Assembly: GCA_963724405.1 (NCBI GenBank)
Contig: CAVRUQ010000016.1
Coordinates: forward strand, 310,001 to 374,000
Reading direction: 5' to 3'
Source of the DNA: CAVQBJ01 sp963724405
Lineage (GTDB): Bacteria; Actinomycetota; Thermoleophilia; Solirubrobacterales; Solirubrobacteraceae
Length of the DNA stretch: 64,000 nucleotides
In this document: positions 45,373 through 54,378 of the stretch, one piece after another
Layout of the letters: each line of letters opens with the position of its first letter
Numbering within the stretch: position 1 is the stretch's first letter
Made by a program: the position numbers and the translations under genes
Notes under the pieces: model-generated
The model's database searches: none
What the model was told of the DNA's origin: nothing
The model's input: the letters and a program-made list of their open reading frames with translations, nothing else

Positions 45373-45760
45373 CTGCCCAATCTGTCCGCTGAGCGCAAGC
45401 TCAAACACGGGCCAGGTTCGCGAACCTCGTCGATCAGGGTTGGCGCGCAACCCGGCACTGCGCGAGCGTATTCACGCCGCGACGCCACGCGGGGCGAGCC
45501 GTTCGGCACGGCAACGCCTCGGCTAAGAACGCTACCGGACGTCAGCTCAGGGCCCTCCGCCAGCAGCTGTCTCACGCCCGGTATGCCGAGATGGCGGCTT
45601 ACCCCGACTAACGCGAGGTGAATCCGCCGTGACCTCGCTGCGCCGCGGGCGGCACCGAGCAGCACGCTGCGCAGTTGGGGTGTGTGGCGTGCGATCGACC
45701 GTGGCGCCCGGCGTGAAGGTTAGGCCTTGAAGATCGGTCGGCGGTGCGGCACCGTCGTTG
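45373..45760. other. Intergenic region
   Basis: About 390 bp between the AI-2E gene and the DUF7218-like gene. No gene is supported. Confidence 0.35.
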
Positions 45761-45994
45761 TTAGTGACTGGCCGAGCCGCCCTTCCGGCCGGCTGCCACC
45801 TTCTGTTCATGGTTGCCGCCGCTACCTCGGCCGCTGGCCTGCCGGCCTTGGCTTGACCCCTTGCTCTTGCCGCCGTTGCTCGAGGCCTCGGGGCTGTTCG
45901 CGATCTTGGCCGCGCGCTCCTTGCTCATCCCCTTCTTGCGCAGCCCCTCGTATTGCTTGTCGTTCTTGACGCTCGGACCGTGATTCTTGGTCAT
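45761..45994 (-). CDS. Small basic DUF7218-like protein
   Basis: 77 residues. MTKNHGPSVKNDKQYEGLRK, then GMSKERAAKIANSPEASSNG, with a Gly/Ser/Lys-rich tail (RGSGGNHEQKVAAGRKGG). This matches a widespread family of very small, highly basic actinobacterial and proteobacterial proteins of unknown role, often found among stress genes. AAAGGAGG precedes the ATG at good spacing. Probably nucleic-acid binding by composition, which is inference only. Confidence 0.8.
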   Translation of the reverse strand: MTKNHGPSVKNDKQYEGLRKKGMSKERAAKIANSPEASSNGGKSKGSSQGRQASGRGSGGNHEQKVAAGRKGGSASH

Positions 45995-46178
45995 CGCTGC
46001 CTCCTTTACCGTTCAGTAGCTCGTCGGTGCGTACCCCGCTGGTGGGCGAACGATCTGGGTGCGATCGTCTTCTCTTGGTCCGCGCCTCTCATGGGTGCAG
46101 CACACTTTGTCCAGCCGTCGTCCGGCCATCCCAGCCGGCTGCCGCGCCGTCGCGAACCATCGATGATCCTGCGCCAGC

Positions 46179-47147
46179 TCACAGCTCTCGTAGGGCGGGC
46201 AGCAGTTCGCGTTCGGCCCAGGCGATGAATTGCTGCTGGTTGTCGCCGCCGATCTGCACCAGGGCGATCTGATCGAAGCCCGCGCGGACGAACTCCTGGA
46301 CCTTTCGGACGTGCTCATCGACGCCGGGGCCGCAGGCGATCTGCTCGGCGACCTGCTCGGCAGTGACAAATTCGGTGGCGGACTGGAACGCGTCGGGGCT
46401 GGGCAGGTCGGCGTTGACCTTCCAGCCCAGTCCGAACCAGCGAAACTGCTCGTGGGCGCGCCGTATGGCCTGGTCGCGGTCGGGGTCGTAACACACGGCG
46501 ATCTGGCCGACGCGGGGCTTGCCCGCTCCTCCGGCTTCGTCATACATGTGACCAAGCTCGCGCTTTGGCTCGGTGGCGATCATGAGATCAGCCCGGCCGC
46601 CGGCCAGGCGGCAGGAGTCCGGGCCCGAGACCGCAACTCCGACGGGGACGCGGTTCTCGGGCAGGTCCCATAGGCGAGCCGAGTCCACGCTGAAGTGACG
46701 TCCGCGATAGTTCACCGAGGGCTCTCCATCGAACAGCGCGCGGATGATGTCGATGGCCTCGACGAGCATCTGATGGCGCTCGCCGACCGCGGGCCAGCGC
46801 TGGCCGACCACATGCTCGTTGAGGCTTTCGCCAGCACCGAGGCCGAGGCGGAACCGGCCCTCCGAGAGGATCTGGATGGTGGCGGCCTTCTGGGCGACGA
46901 CGGCAGGGTGATAGCGCAGGATCGGACAGGTGACGTAGGTCATCAGCGGGATCCGCTCGGTGGCCTGGGCGGCCGCGCCGAGGACCGCCCAGGCGTACGG
47001 CGAGTGGCCCTGGGAGGCCAGCCACGGCTGGTAATGATCCGAGATGACCGAGAAGTCAAAGCCGGCCTGCTCGGCACCGACCAGGTCTGCCACGAGCTGC
47101 CGTGGGCCGGACTGCTCGCACATCATGGTGTAGCCGAAGCTGGTCAT
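46179..47147 (-). CDS. F420-dependent LLM-class oxidoreductase
   Basis: 322 residues of the luciferase-like F420 family. FGYTMMCEQSGPRQLVADLVGAEQAGFDFSVISDHYQPW, then LMTYVTCPILRYHPAVVAQ, GRFRLGLGAGESLNEHVVG and VGVAVSGPDSCRLAGGRADL fit the actinobacterial F420-dependent glucose-6-phosphate-dehydrogenase-like group (parts quoted). It would move hydride between F420 and an unknown alcohol or aldehyde. The SDHYQPW segment is the F420 pocket signature. It is divergent from the catalase gene. This is one of the better pointers to an F420-using actinobacterium. Confidence 0.85.
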   Translation of the reverse strand: MTSFGYTMMCEQSGPRQLVADLVGAEQAGFDFSVISDHYQPWLASQGHSPYAWAVLGAAAQATERIPLMTYVTCPILRYHPAVVAQKAATIQILSEGRFRLGLGAGESLNEHVVGQRWPAVGERHQMLVEAIDIIRALFDGEPSVNYRGRHFSVDSARLWDLPENRVPVGVAVSGPDSCRLAGGRADLMIATEPKRELGHMYDEAGGAGKPRVGQIAVCYDPDRDQAIRRAHEQFRWFGLGWKVNADLPSPDAFQSATEFVTAEQVAEQIACGPGVDEHVRKVQEFVRAGFDQIALVQIGGDNQQQFIAWAERELLPALREL

Positions 47148-47327
47148 CGCGCGCGCAGCTACCCCCGATGGCCGAGTTCAACCGCGACGACCTCCCGGCC
47201 GAGCCGTGCAACTGCGCCCAACCCGCGGCCGTTGGTTGACCGGCCGCACGGTGGGTATGACACGAACTGGTGCGGCCGGTGGTGGGTGCCGCTGCACCGC
47301 CTGTCCCATGCTCGCAAGGAGACTGCG

Positions 47328-48854
47328 ATGAGCCACTCCGATCGTCCTCGCACCACCACCGACTCCGGGATCCCCGCGCAGAGCGATGAGTTCTCGCTCA
47401 CCGTCGGGGCGCAGGGCCCGACCGTGCTCCATGACCACTACACGGTCCAGAAGATGCAGCACTTCAACCGCGAGCGGGTGCCTGAGCGAGTCGTGCACGC
47501 GAAGGGCAGTGGCGCGCGCGGCTTCTTCGAGGTGACCAACGACGTGTCGGAGCTGACCAAGGCGGCGCTGTTCCGCGAGGTCGGCAAGCGGACCCCGATG
47601 TTCGCCCGCTTCTCCACCGTGGCCGGTGAGCAGGGCTATCCCGACACCGTCCGCGACCCGCGTGGCTTCGCGCTGAAGTTCTATACCGAGGAGGGCAACT
47701 ACGACCTGGTCGGCAACAACACGCCGGTGTTCTTCGTTCGCGACGCGTCGAAGTTCCAGGACTTCATCCACTCTCAGAAGCGCCTGCCCGACACCGGCAT
47801 GCGCTCCAACGACATGCAGTGGGATTTCTGGACGCTATCGCCCGAGAGCGCCCACCAGGTCCTCATCCTCATGTCCGACCGGGGCACGCCGCGCACCTAC
47901 CGGCACATGAACGGCTACGGCAGCCACACGTTCTCCTGGATGAATGCGGGCGGCGAGCGCTTCTGGATCAAGTACCACTTCAAGACCGTCCAGGGCCCGG
48001 AGAACTTCACCGACGCCGAGGCGGCAGCGATGGCCGCCGAGGACCCGGACTTCCACCGCCGCGATCTGCGCGCCAGCATCGACGCCAGCGACGCGCCGGA
48101 GTGGCGCCTGGAGGTCCAGGTGATGCCCTTCGCCGAGGCCGAGCATTATCGCTTCAACCCGTTCGACCTCACGAAGGTCTGGCCGCACTCGGACTACCCG
48201 CCGATCGAGGTCGGGCGGATGGTCCTGGACCGCAACCCGGAGAACTTCTTCGCCGAGGTCGAGCAGGCCGGCTTCTCGCCGGCCAACCTCGTCCCGGGCA
48301 TCGGCCTCAGTCCGGACAAGATGCTGATGGGTCGTGTGTTCTCCTATCACGACACCCACCTGCATCGCATCGGCACCAACTACGAGCAGCTGCCGGTCAA
48401 CGCCCCCCGGGTCCCCGTGCACTCCTACAACAAGGATGGTCACATGACCTACCGGCACGCCGGCGATCAGCCGGTCTACGCGCCGAACTCGCACGGCGGT
48501 CCGGTGGCCCGGCCCGACGGCGGCGTCGACATCGGCTGGTCGGTGACCGGCGCCGAGATCGTTCGCTCGGCCAACGCCCGGCACGCCGAGGACGACGACT
48601 TCGGCCAGGCCGCCACGCTGTATCGCGAGGTGATGAGCGAGGACGACCGCGACCACCTGGTCCAGAACATCGTCGGTCACGCCAGCGACGAGGTAGCTCG
48701 CGAGACCCAGCTGCGCGTGGTCGCCTACTGGTGGTCGGTGGACCCACAGCTCGGCGCCCGCGTGGCCGCCGGCCTGGGCATCGAGGCGGGGTCGGCCAAC
48801 GGCGACCTCGGCGCAGCCCGCGAGGTGGTCGCCGCGCGGGCCAACCGCGCCTGA
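47328..48854 (+). CDS. Monofunctional haem catalase
   Basis: 508 residues, size of the small-subunit clade. Catalytic His57 in RVVHAKGSGARGFFEV, the distal Asn at about 130 in LVGNNTPVFFVRD, and the proximal haem-binding Tyr in GRVFSYHDTHLHRIG near residue 340. NGYGSHTFSWMN and the R-x-x-NPFDLTKVWPH block are also conserved. It breaks down H2O2 in the cytosol. AAGGAG precedes the ATG. Divergent from the F420 oxidoreductase and part of the window's stress-protein region. Confidence 0.95.
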   Translation: MSHSDRPRTTTDSGIPAQSDEFSLTVGAQGPTVLHDHYTVQKMQHFNRERVPERVVHAKGSGARGFFEVTNDVSELTKAALFREVGKRTPMFARFSTVAGEQGYPDTVRDPRGFALKFYTEEGNYDLVGNNTPVFFVRDASKFQDFIHSQKRLPDTGMRSNDMQWDFWTLSPESAHQVLILMSDRGTPRTYRHMNGYGSHTFSWMNAGGERFWIKYHFKTVQGPENFTDAEAAAMAAEDPDFHRRDLRASIDASDAPEWRLEVQVMPFAEAEHYRFNPFDLTKVWPHSDYPPIEVGRMVLDRNPENFFAEVEQAGFSPANLVPGIGLSPDKMLMGRVFSYHDTHLHRIGTNYEQLPVNAPRVPVHSYNKDGHMTYRHAGDQPVYAPNSHGGPVARPDGGVDIGWSVTGAEIVRSANARHAEDDDFGQAATLYREVMSEDDRDHLVQNIVGHASDEVARETQLRVVAYWWSVDPQLGARVAAGLGIEAGSANGDLGAAREVVAARANRA

Positions 48855-48959
48855 CGACCCTCAAGGGCCACCCGTCGCGACGCTCGTGCTGCGGTTCGAC
48901 GCACTCTCGGATCGGTGCGGTAAAGCAAGATCTACGCCGCGTTCATCAAGGTCGACCGA

Positions 48960-48971
48960 GGGGGGGGGGGG
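48960..48971 (+). repeat. Homopolymer tract of 12 G
   Basis: Twelve consecutive G residues about 100 bp upstream of the DUF6328 gene. Such tracts are prone to slippage in replication and to sequencing error. Confidence 0.8.
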
Positions 48972-49072
48972 TAGTAGTGATCGACTCGGGATAAGCCATG
49001 GCCATGACCCGGTTGAGCGCGAGGCGCGACCGCGACGCTTAGACGGGTCTCTTCTGGGTAGCTTGGGGCGTG

Positions 49073-49672
49073 ATGGACGAGCGAGTTACGGCAGATCGAC
49101 CGCGACGATCGATGTCGGGTCGCGATGAGACGCCGATGGAGCGTCTGGATCGCAACTTGAGCGAGATGACGGGTGAGCTAAGGGTCGTTGTGACCGGTGT
49201 GCAGGTGCTGTTCGCCTTCCTGCTCGTGGTGCCGTTTGACAGCGGGTTCGCGGGCATCGGGCCTTACGAGCGAATCGTGTACTTCATCACGCTCATGCTC
49301 GCCGCCACGGCGGCGATCTGCACGATCGCGCCGTCGGCGCATCATCGCCTGCTCTTCCGCCGCAACGAGAAGCCCCTGATCGTGGTCCACGCCAACCAGA
49401 TCGCGATCGCTGGCCTCGTCTGCCTGGCTCTGGCGATCTTGGGCTCCCTCCTGCTGGTGGCCACGAAGCTGTTCGGGGCCGTGCCCGCAACGGTCGCGGT
49501 GCTGATCGTCGGCTGCGCGGTGACGCTCGTGTGGTTCGTCTGGCCGCTGAGAGTGGGTGGTCTCGACGGGCGAACTGAGGTGACGAGCGACGCCCTGCGC
49601 GAGGCAGTTTCAAGCGCCCGCGTGAGGGACGTGGTTTCGCGCGATGACCCTCAGAAGGAAGCACACGCGTGA
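49073..49672 (+). CDS. DUF6328-family membrane protein
   Basis: 199 residues. ERLDRNLSEMTGELRVVVTGVQVLFAFLLVVPFDSGF is the conserved N-terminal helix of this family (in parts), followed by three more membrane helices (ITLMLAATAAICTIAPSA, IAIAGLVCLALAILGSLLLV, TVAVLIVGCAVTLVWFVW). Highly conserved and found in actinobacteria near other stress proteins; function unknown. Either GTG 49070 or ATG 49073 could start it. Confidence 0.75.
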   Translation: MDERVTADRPRRSMSGRDETPMERLDRNLSEMTGELRVVVTGVQVLFAFLLVVPFDSGFAGIGPYERIVYFITLMLAATAAICTIAPSAHHRLLFRRNEKPLIVVHANQIAIAGLVCLALAILGSLLLVATKLFGAVPATVAVLIVGCAVTLVWFVWPLRVGGLDGRTEVTSDALREAVSSARVRDVVSRDDPQKEAHA

Positions 49673-49799
49673 CCGGGCGGCGCCGTGCCGTCTCGCCGCC
49701 GGTCCGGCTCCTACGCCGGCCGCCGGGGCGCCACTCGCCTCGCGAGAACCGCCACGCGACCGCGATCGAGTCTGAGATCACTGAGGAGGCTTCTTGACG

Positions 49800-50063
49800 A
49801 TGGCAACCAAGAAGCAGCGCGCCGCAGCGCGCCGCAACGTCAAGCACGCACAGGCGGCGGCCAAGCAGCAGCAAACTCTCAAGGGCTTGTCCAGAGCCAC
49901 TAGGTCGGCACTCGGCGTCGAGGCCAACCGCGTCAAGTCGGGCGAGGCGAAGACACGCAAGGACCTCGAATCCGAGGCGCGCCGACTCGACATCCGTGGT
50001 CGCTCACAGATGGGCAAGGACGAGCTACGCCACGCGATCGAAGCCGCGAGGCGCGGGAGCTAG
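49800..50063 (+). CDS. Small basic Rho-N/SAP-like protein
   Basis: 87 residues, strongly basic. KKQRAAARRNVKHAQAAAKQ is a Lys/Arg/Ala helix; the C-terminal DLESEARRLDIRGRSQMGKDELRHAIEAA has the helix-extended-helix pattern of Rho N-terminal/SAP-like nucleic-acid-binding motifs (in parts). ATG 49800 has GAGGAGG ten bases upstream. These small proteins are common in actinobacteria; DNA or RNA binding is inferred. Confidence 0.7.
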   Translation: MATKKQRAAARRNVKHAQAAAKQQQTLKGLSRATRSALGVEANRVKSGEAKTRKDLESEARRLDIRGRSQMGKDELRHAIEAARRGS

Positions 50064-50382
50064 CCCGAACCCATTCCGCCGGAGCACCGGTCGCCGGGGA
50101 ACACGCGCGTTCAGCTGACGAGCGTACCCGCGGCCGAGCACGCCGCAGAGCCCGGAGCGCGTCGTGGTGAGCGCATTCAACCTGGCGCTCGATTACCAAG
50201 GGCACGAGGCTTGGTCCCAAGGCGCATGGCAGGTCCCACAGGGCCGGGCTCAGGCGTCGTCCAGCACAACTCGGCAGCTGGCCGATGACGTGCTCATTGG
50301 CGCGCGGACCCGTCGTCCCTCGGACTCCATCGCCATGCTTGCAGCGCGTTTGACGCCACCGTGTATGGGTAGCGAGCCCGTC
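50064..50382. other. Intergenic region
   Basis: About 320 bp before the Pro-rich frame. No gene is supported; an in-frame extension of the Pro-rich frame up to 50164 lacks a ribosome site and coding composition. Confidence 0.35.
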
Positions 50383-50619
50383 ATGACGACAAGAAGCGAT
50401 CGGGCTCTCGGTCCGGCACGTGGTGAGGTGCCGGCGCCTCCGGGTCCGGACCCGACACCCGGTCCGGTTCGGCCCGCACCGGCACCGTACCCGGGCCGCG
50501 ACCCCGGCCCACCTGGTCCGCTGCCGGACCCGGGCCCGTCGCCGCCGCCGCCCGATCCGTCGCCGCCCGATCCTCAGCCGGGTCCGTTACACCCCGGGCC
50601 AAGGCCGCCAACGATCTAG
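50383..50619 (+). CDS. Small proline/glycine-rich protein (possible)
   Basis: 78 residues of very low complexity (PAPPGPDPTPGPVRPAPAPY and so on). The ATG is preceded only by a weak GCGAG ribosome-like sequence. Pro- and Gly-rich open frames arise easily in this GC-rich DNA, so it may be non-coding. If real, it would be an extended, perhaps wall- or surface-associated peptide without a signal sequence. Confidence 0.3.
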   Translation: MTTRSDRALGPARGEVPAPPGPDPTPGPVRPAPAPYPGRDPGPPGPLPDPGPSPPPPDPSPPDPQPGPLHPGPRPPTI

Positions 50620-50696
50620 GCAACACGACGCCGCGGCCCCGTTTGCGAGCCTCGGTCTCGGGAAGAGGTGTGAAACCAACGACAGAGGAGTCAGCC

Positions 50697-50891
50697 ATGA
50701 GTGACACCGTTGACAAAGTGACAGGGAAGATCAAGCAGGCCGCTGGCGACCTGGTGGGCGACCGCTCGCTTCACGAGGAGGGTCGCAAGGAGGAGCGCAA
50801 GGGCGAGGTCAAGGACGAGCACGCCAGGGCGCAGGAGCGCGCCGACGAGAAGGGCGCCGAGGCGGCGCGCCTGGAGCGCGAGACGAGCTGA
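50697..50891 (+). CDS. CsbD-family general stress protein
   Basis: 64 residues. DKVTGKIKQAAGDLVGDRSLHEEGRKEE is the CsbD signature (in part), with a charged helical C-terminus. In Bacillus csbD is controlled by SigB; here a SigB-type sigma gene lies about 4.5 kb downstream. GAGGAG lies before the ATG. The molecular role is unknown. A strong hairpin follows. Confidence 0.88.
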   Translation: MSDTVDKVTGKIKQAAGDLVGDRSLHEEGRKEERKGEVKDEHARAQERADEKGAEAARLERETS

Positions 50892-50929
50892 CCGTTGGCC
50901 GGTTGGTTCTGCCGCGATCGGTGCGAAGG

Positions 50930-50967
50930 CGGCCGCCCGGCGAGTAGCTCTCCTGGCCGGGCGGCCG
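50930..50967 (+). terminator. Hairpin after the CsbD gene
   Basis: A perfect 11-bp stem (CGGCCGCCCGG/CCGGGCGGCCG) with a 16-nt loop, 38 bp after the CsbD stop. Confidence 0.6.
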
Positions 50968-51084
50968 GAACACAGGGCGCGCTCGAACGGTCCGGCACTC
51001 CGCCGCGGCAGGCGCCGTTTGCTGGCGTCACGGCCGGGTAGCTGACTGTGACAGATATGAGAGATAACCCGTAAGGAGGGAAGA

Positions 51085-51264
51085 GTGGTTGCGCTCATTG
51101 TACTTCTATTGCTGGTCGCGCTGTTGGGAGGATTCGGCTTCGCGGCTCACGTGCTTTGGATCGTGTTGCTCGTCGCTCTCGCGCTGTGGCTGATCGGCTT
51201 CTTCGTCGGGTCGGCCGACGCGGGCGTCAGCGGCGGGCGGCGACGCTGGTACGGGCGCTGGTGA
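51085..51264 (+). CDS. Short hydrophobic membrane protein
   Basis: 59 residues, below usual length thresholds. VALIVLLLLVALLGGFGFAA and HVLWIVLLVALALWLIGFFV form two membrane helices or a hairpin, followed by a Gly/Arg-rich basic tail ending RRWYGRW. This is the layout of the small lmo0937/DUF5670-like hydrophobic stress peptides. GTG start with AAGGAGG at ideal spacing. Confidence 0.7.
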   Translation: MVALIVLLLLVALLGGFGFAAHVLWIVLLVALALWLIGFFVGSADAGVSGGRRRWYGRW

Positions 51265-51597
51265 TTTCTCATGCGCTGGCGCCCAACCGATGGCAGGCGG
51301 GCCGGCCTTGAGTAGCTCTCGGGTCGCGGGCGACGGGAGCGGGAACGCAGACGCCGACGCCGCGACGCACGACCAGGATCCCCGCGCGGCTCGATCGTCT
51401 GCCGTGGTCACCCTTTCAATGGGTCGTCGGTTCGATCCAGCCGCCTCGCGGATCCGGCCGGGGGCGCGGGCCTCAGCGCAGGGCGGGTTGATCATCCAGT
51501 GCTTTCCACACCGGGGCGACGCAGAGATCTCGCGCTGTTTCATCCACGGCCGGGGGGGAAGGCCCGTCGTAGGTCAATCAACCGGAAAGGAGCGACC
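51265..51597. other. Intergenic region
   Basis: About 330 bp before the DUF892 gene, with no supported gene or RNA. Confidence 0.35.
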
Positions 51598-52107
51598 ATG
51601 ACCGTTGCAACTATCGACGACGTATTCGCTGAGCAGCTCGCCGATCTGCGCAGCGCCGAGACCCAGCTCGTGGAGGCACTGCCCAAGGTTGCCGCCGCGG
51701 CCAACGAGGAGAAGCTGCGCGAGGCCATCCAGGAGCACGTGGAGGAGACGCGCGGCCACGTCGAGCGCCTGGATCGGATCATCGGCCAGTTGAACCGTCC
51801 GGTGCCGATGCGGGAGTGCAAGGGTATGAAGGGCCTCATCGCCGAGGGCGAGGACATCCTCGCCGAGCAGCCGTCGGGCCCGGCCAAGGACGCCGCGATC
51901 ATCGGCGCCGCCCAGCGGGTCGAGCACTACGAGATCGCGGCCTACGGCACCGCGAAGGCCCTGGCGGGCGAACTCGGCTACGGCGAGGCCCGCAGCCTGC
52001 TGGACGAGACGCTCGACGAAGAGAGCGCCGCCGACGAGCTGCTGACGAAGATCGCCGCCGGCGGGCTGCTGCGTAGCGGCGTCAACGCGCAGGCGCCGAC
52101 GCGCTGA
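51598..52107 (+). CDS. DUF892 (YciE/YciF-type) ferritin-like protein
   Basis: 169 residues, one four-helix ferritin-like bundle. DDVFAEQLADLRSAETQLVEALPKVA, EAIQEHVEETRGHVERLDRI, CKGMKGLIAEGEDILAEQ and AAQRVEHYEIAAYGTAKALA contain the E, E-x-x-H, and second E-x-x-H (VEHYEIAAYG) metal ligands (parts quoted). The family is stress-induced and iron/manganese-binding. AAAGGAG precedes the ATG. Stand-alone by spacing. Confidence 0.85.
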   Translation: MTVATIDDVFAEQLADLRSAETQLVEALPKVAAAANEEKLREAIQEHVEETRGHVERLDRIIGQLNRPVPMRECKGMKGLIAEGEDILAEQPSGPAKDAAIIGAAQRVEHYEIAAYGTAKALAGELGYGEARSLLDETLDEESAADELLTKIAAGGLLRSGVNAQAPTR

Positions 52108-52493
52108 CCGATCGTCGGGCGGTGCCAGTCACCGACGCCTCCTCGAGCGGGACACGCCGGGCGATCGCTGACGCCTTTGCCCGGCGTGCGCCGACATCGG
52201 ACTCATCTCCCCCCGGGGAGCCGCGGGAAAAGGACTAGACGGGCGCGACCGGCAGAGGCACGCCGATCGCGCTCCTCGGCACCGGCAAACGTGGTGAGGA
52301 CTCTGCTGACTGCGGGCAGACCGGCGGGCAGGCCTTCGCGCGGGGGCGCCGCAGCGACGTCTCCGCTTGGCCCGCCGGCCGCACCAGCGATCGGTCGCGA
52401 ACCGGGATCTACAGGACTGCGGCACCGGGAAACCGAGGTTGCCGCGGGCGCATCCGGGTAGCCAACGCCGCAAACGACACCAGGAGGTGCATG
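52108..52493. other. Intergenic region
   Basis: About 385 bp without a supported gene. CAGGAGG at 52481-52487 is the ribosome site for the next small gene. Confidence 0.35.
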
Positions 52494-52691
52494 ATGGTCG
52501 AGGTCCAACGCCGGATCGGCAAGCGGGCGGCCAAGGCAACAATTAGGCACTCCGCGCGCGGCGCCGTGTCGAAAGTCCGACGGCGGCCGCTTCGCAGCGC
52601 CACGCTGCTGGGTATCGGCGGTGCGCTCGGTGCGGCGGCGGGCTTCACCGCCGCACGCCTGGCGCCGCCACGGATCGTCAGCGCGAAGTGA
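52494..52691 (+). CDS. Small basic protein with one membrane segment
   Basis: 65 residues. A basic first half (RRIGKRAAKATIRHSARGAV) is followed by a Gly/Ala-rich segment, ATLLGIGGALGAAAGFTAAR, that could cross the membrane. ATG 52494 is favoured over 52491 because CAGGAGG is then six bases away. No family recognised; it belongs to the run of small basic stress-like proteins here. Confidence 0.6.
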   Translation: MVEVQRRIGKRAAKATIRHSARGAVSKVRRRPLRSATLLGIGGALGAAAGFTAARLAPPRIVSAK

Positions 52692-52826
52692 GGCGGTCGA
52701 CCCGCGCTCGCCCTGTTCCCGGGTGCTGCGGCCACGACCGGCGCCGTCCTGCGCGGGCGAGCCGACCCCACGCGGCGTCGGGTGACGCAGGGTTTCTCAG
52801 CCGTGACGCCGGGTGGCACTGAGCAA

Positions 52827-53483
52827 ATGGCGGCAGGAGTGCTGCTCGACGTCGACGGCACGCTCGTCGACACGAACTACCACCATTCGGTGGCCTGGTA
52901 TCTGGCCTTTCGCGAGCACGGCATCGTCCTCCCGGTCTGGCAGATCCACCGTCACGTCGGGATGGGCGGCGACAAGCTGGTCGGCGCGGTCGCCGGCGAA
53001 GCCGTCGAGGCCCGACTCGGCGACGCCATCCGCGGCAGTCACGACTCGCTCTATGCCGAGCACATGCTGGCTACGACCAGCCCCTTCCCGGGAGGGCGAG
53101 AGCTGATCGCGGGCCTTAAGACGCGAGGGCGTCGGGTGGTGCTGGCCAGCTCGGCCAGTCAGTCGGAGCTGGATCACTACGTCGACCTGCTCGACGTACG
53201 CGAGCTGGTCGACGGCTGGACGACCTCGGCTGATGTCGAGGCGACCAAGCCCGAGCCCGATCTCGTGCGGGCCGGCCTGGCCAAGCTCGGCACCGAGGAC
53301 GCGGTGATGATCGGCGACACGCCTTGGGACGTCGCGGCCGCACGGCAGGCAGGCGTGCCGACGATCGCCGTGCTGAGTGGTGGTTTCTCGCGGGGGGAGC
53401 TCACCGACGCGGGGGCCGTCGCGGTGTTCGAGTCAGTCGCCGAGCTGCGCGAGCGCCTTGGCGCCACCGCGTCAGCAGTGTGA
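52827..53483 (+). CDS. HAD-superfamily hydrolase (phosphatase/phosphoglucomutase-like)
   Basis: 218 residues. Motif I LLDVDGTLVDTNYHH (nucleophile Asp), motif II VLASSASQSEL, motif III Lys in EATKPEPDLVRAGL and motif IV MIGDTPWDVAAARQAG fit the subgroup I HAD phosphatases (Gph/PGMB). The cap domain is inserted after motif I. The substrate may be a small phosphate ester such as phosphoglycolate. ATG 52827 is chosen; GTGs at 52782 and 52803 are alternative starts. Confidence 0.85.
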   Translation: MAAGVLLDVDGTLVDTNYHHSVAWYLAFREHGIVLPVWQIHRHVGMGGDKLVGAVAGEAVEARLGDAIRGSHDSLYAEHMLATTSPFPGGRELIAGLKTRGRRVVLASSASQSELDHYVDLLDVRELVDGWTTSADVEATKPEPDLVRAGLAKLGTEDAVMIGDTPWDVAAARQAGVPTIAVLSGGFSRGELTDAGAVAVFESVAELRERLGATASAV

Positions 53484-53583
53484 TCGCGGTCGCCAGTCCC
53501 AGGTTGCAGCCCGCGCTGCTTCGGCGCCGGGGACGCGGGTAATGCCGTCCCCCGCCGTGATCGCTACGACTGGAGGCTAGCCA

Positions 53584-53754
53584 ATGGCTGAAGACATACG
53601 ACCGTCGCTGTGCTCGGCGCCGGCGGCACAACGGGGTCTGCGATGGCCCGCAATCTGGCCTACGCCGGCCTCAGCGTGCGAACGCCTGGCTCCGGTCTTC
53701 GAGGCGTTCGGTCAGCGCACGACCTGGGTCGGCGAGGCGGGAGGGCCGAGGTGA
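53584..53754 (+). pseudogene. Relic of an NAD-dependent 3-hydroxyisobutyrate dehydrogenase-type gene
   Basis: In one frame (from 53601) the sequence reads TVAVLGAGGTTGSAMARNLA, the Rossmann start of 6-phosphogluconate/3-hydroxyisobutyrate dehydrogenases. About 80 bp on, another frame gives APVFEAFGQRTTWVGEAG, a block that in the intact family lies about 100 residues further along. The two pieces are joined by an internal deletion and frameshift, so the gene is dead. Family assignment is from motif recognition. Confidence 0.6.
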
Positions 53755-53789
53755 GCGCGGCCCGCGTCTCATAGCTGCTCCGCAGCGCG

Positions 53790-54113
53790 TCACGGGCGTG
53801 GCGCTGCCACCGCCCAACCGCTCGGCCGCGCCAGGCCGACGCGGCGCTCCGGGGGCTCCGCCGCGTCGGCCGCTGCCGTGACGACCTTGGCGTACAGCTC
53901 ACACGCCTCTTCTTCGCGTCGCAGCGCCGCCCGATAGGCCTGGAAGGCCTCGAAGCGGGCCGCGCCGGATGCGGCGGCCGCCCAGCACTCGTAGGCCAGC
54001 GCCGTCTGCGCCTGCTCCAGCCGCCAATCGTCGCGCTGGTCGGCAATGGCCTGGCGTAGAAGGAGGTTCGCCGCCGGTCGAACTCCCGATGCCGGTCGAG
54101 TCACAGGCGGCAT
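53790..54113 (-). CDS. Hypothetical helical protein
   Basis: 107 residues. LRQAIADQRDDWRLEQAQTAL, YECWAAAASGAARFEAFQAY and RREEEACELYAKVV are helical and charged. The pattern looks like a small conserved actinobacterial family of unknown function, but I cannot name it. ATG at 54113 has no clear ribosome site. Convergent with the dehydrogenase relic. Confidence 0.55.
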   Translation of the reverse strand: MPPVTRPASGVRPAANLLLRQAIADQRDDWRLEQAQTALAYECWAAAASGAARFEAFQAYRAALRREEEACELYAKVVTAAADAAEPPERRVGLARPSGWAVAAPRP

Positions 54114-54132
54114 CTACCCGGTCGGCGCGGCG

Positions 54133-54166
54133 GCAAACGGGAGACAGACGCAAACGGGAGACAGAC
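54133..54166. repeat. 17-bp tandem repeat (two perfect copies)
   Basis: GCAAACGGGAGACAGAC is present twice head to tail (54133-54149, 54150-54166) in the gap before the second DUF892 gene. Confidence 0.8.
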
Positions 54167-54378
54167 TCTCGACGTGTTTGCGGACCGGAGGCGAGCGGCT
54201 GGCACCCGTGCAGCGCCGATCCGCGGCAGGGCGCGTCAGTGCGCTCCTGCGCGCCGGCGGTAGGCGTTTCGCGCCTCCCCTCGACGGGCACAACTCAGGC
54301 AGCGACTGAGCCTCGCGCTTGAGGCACGCGCCGCGGCGAGCCGCCGCGATGAGCAGATTTCGATCGACAGGAGACGAC

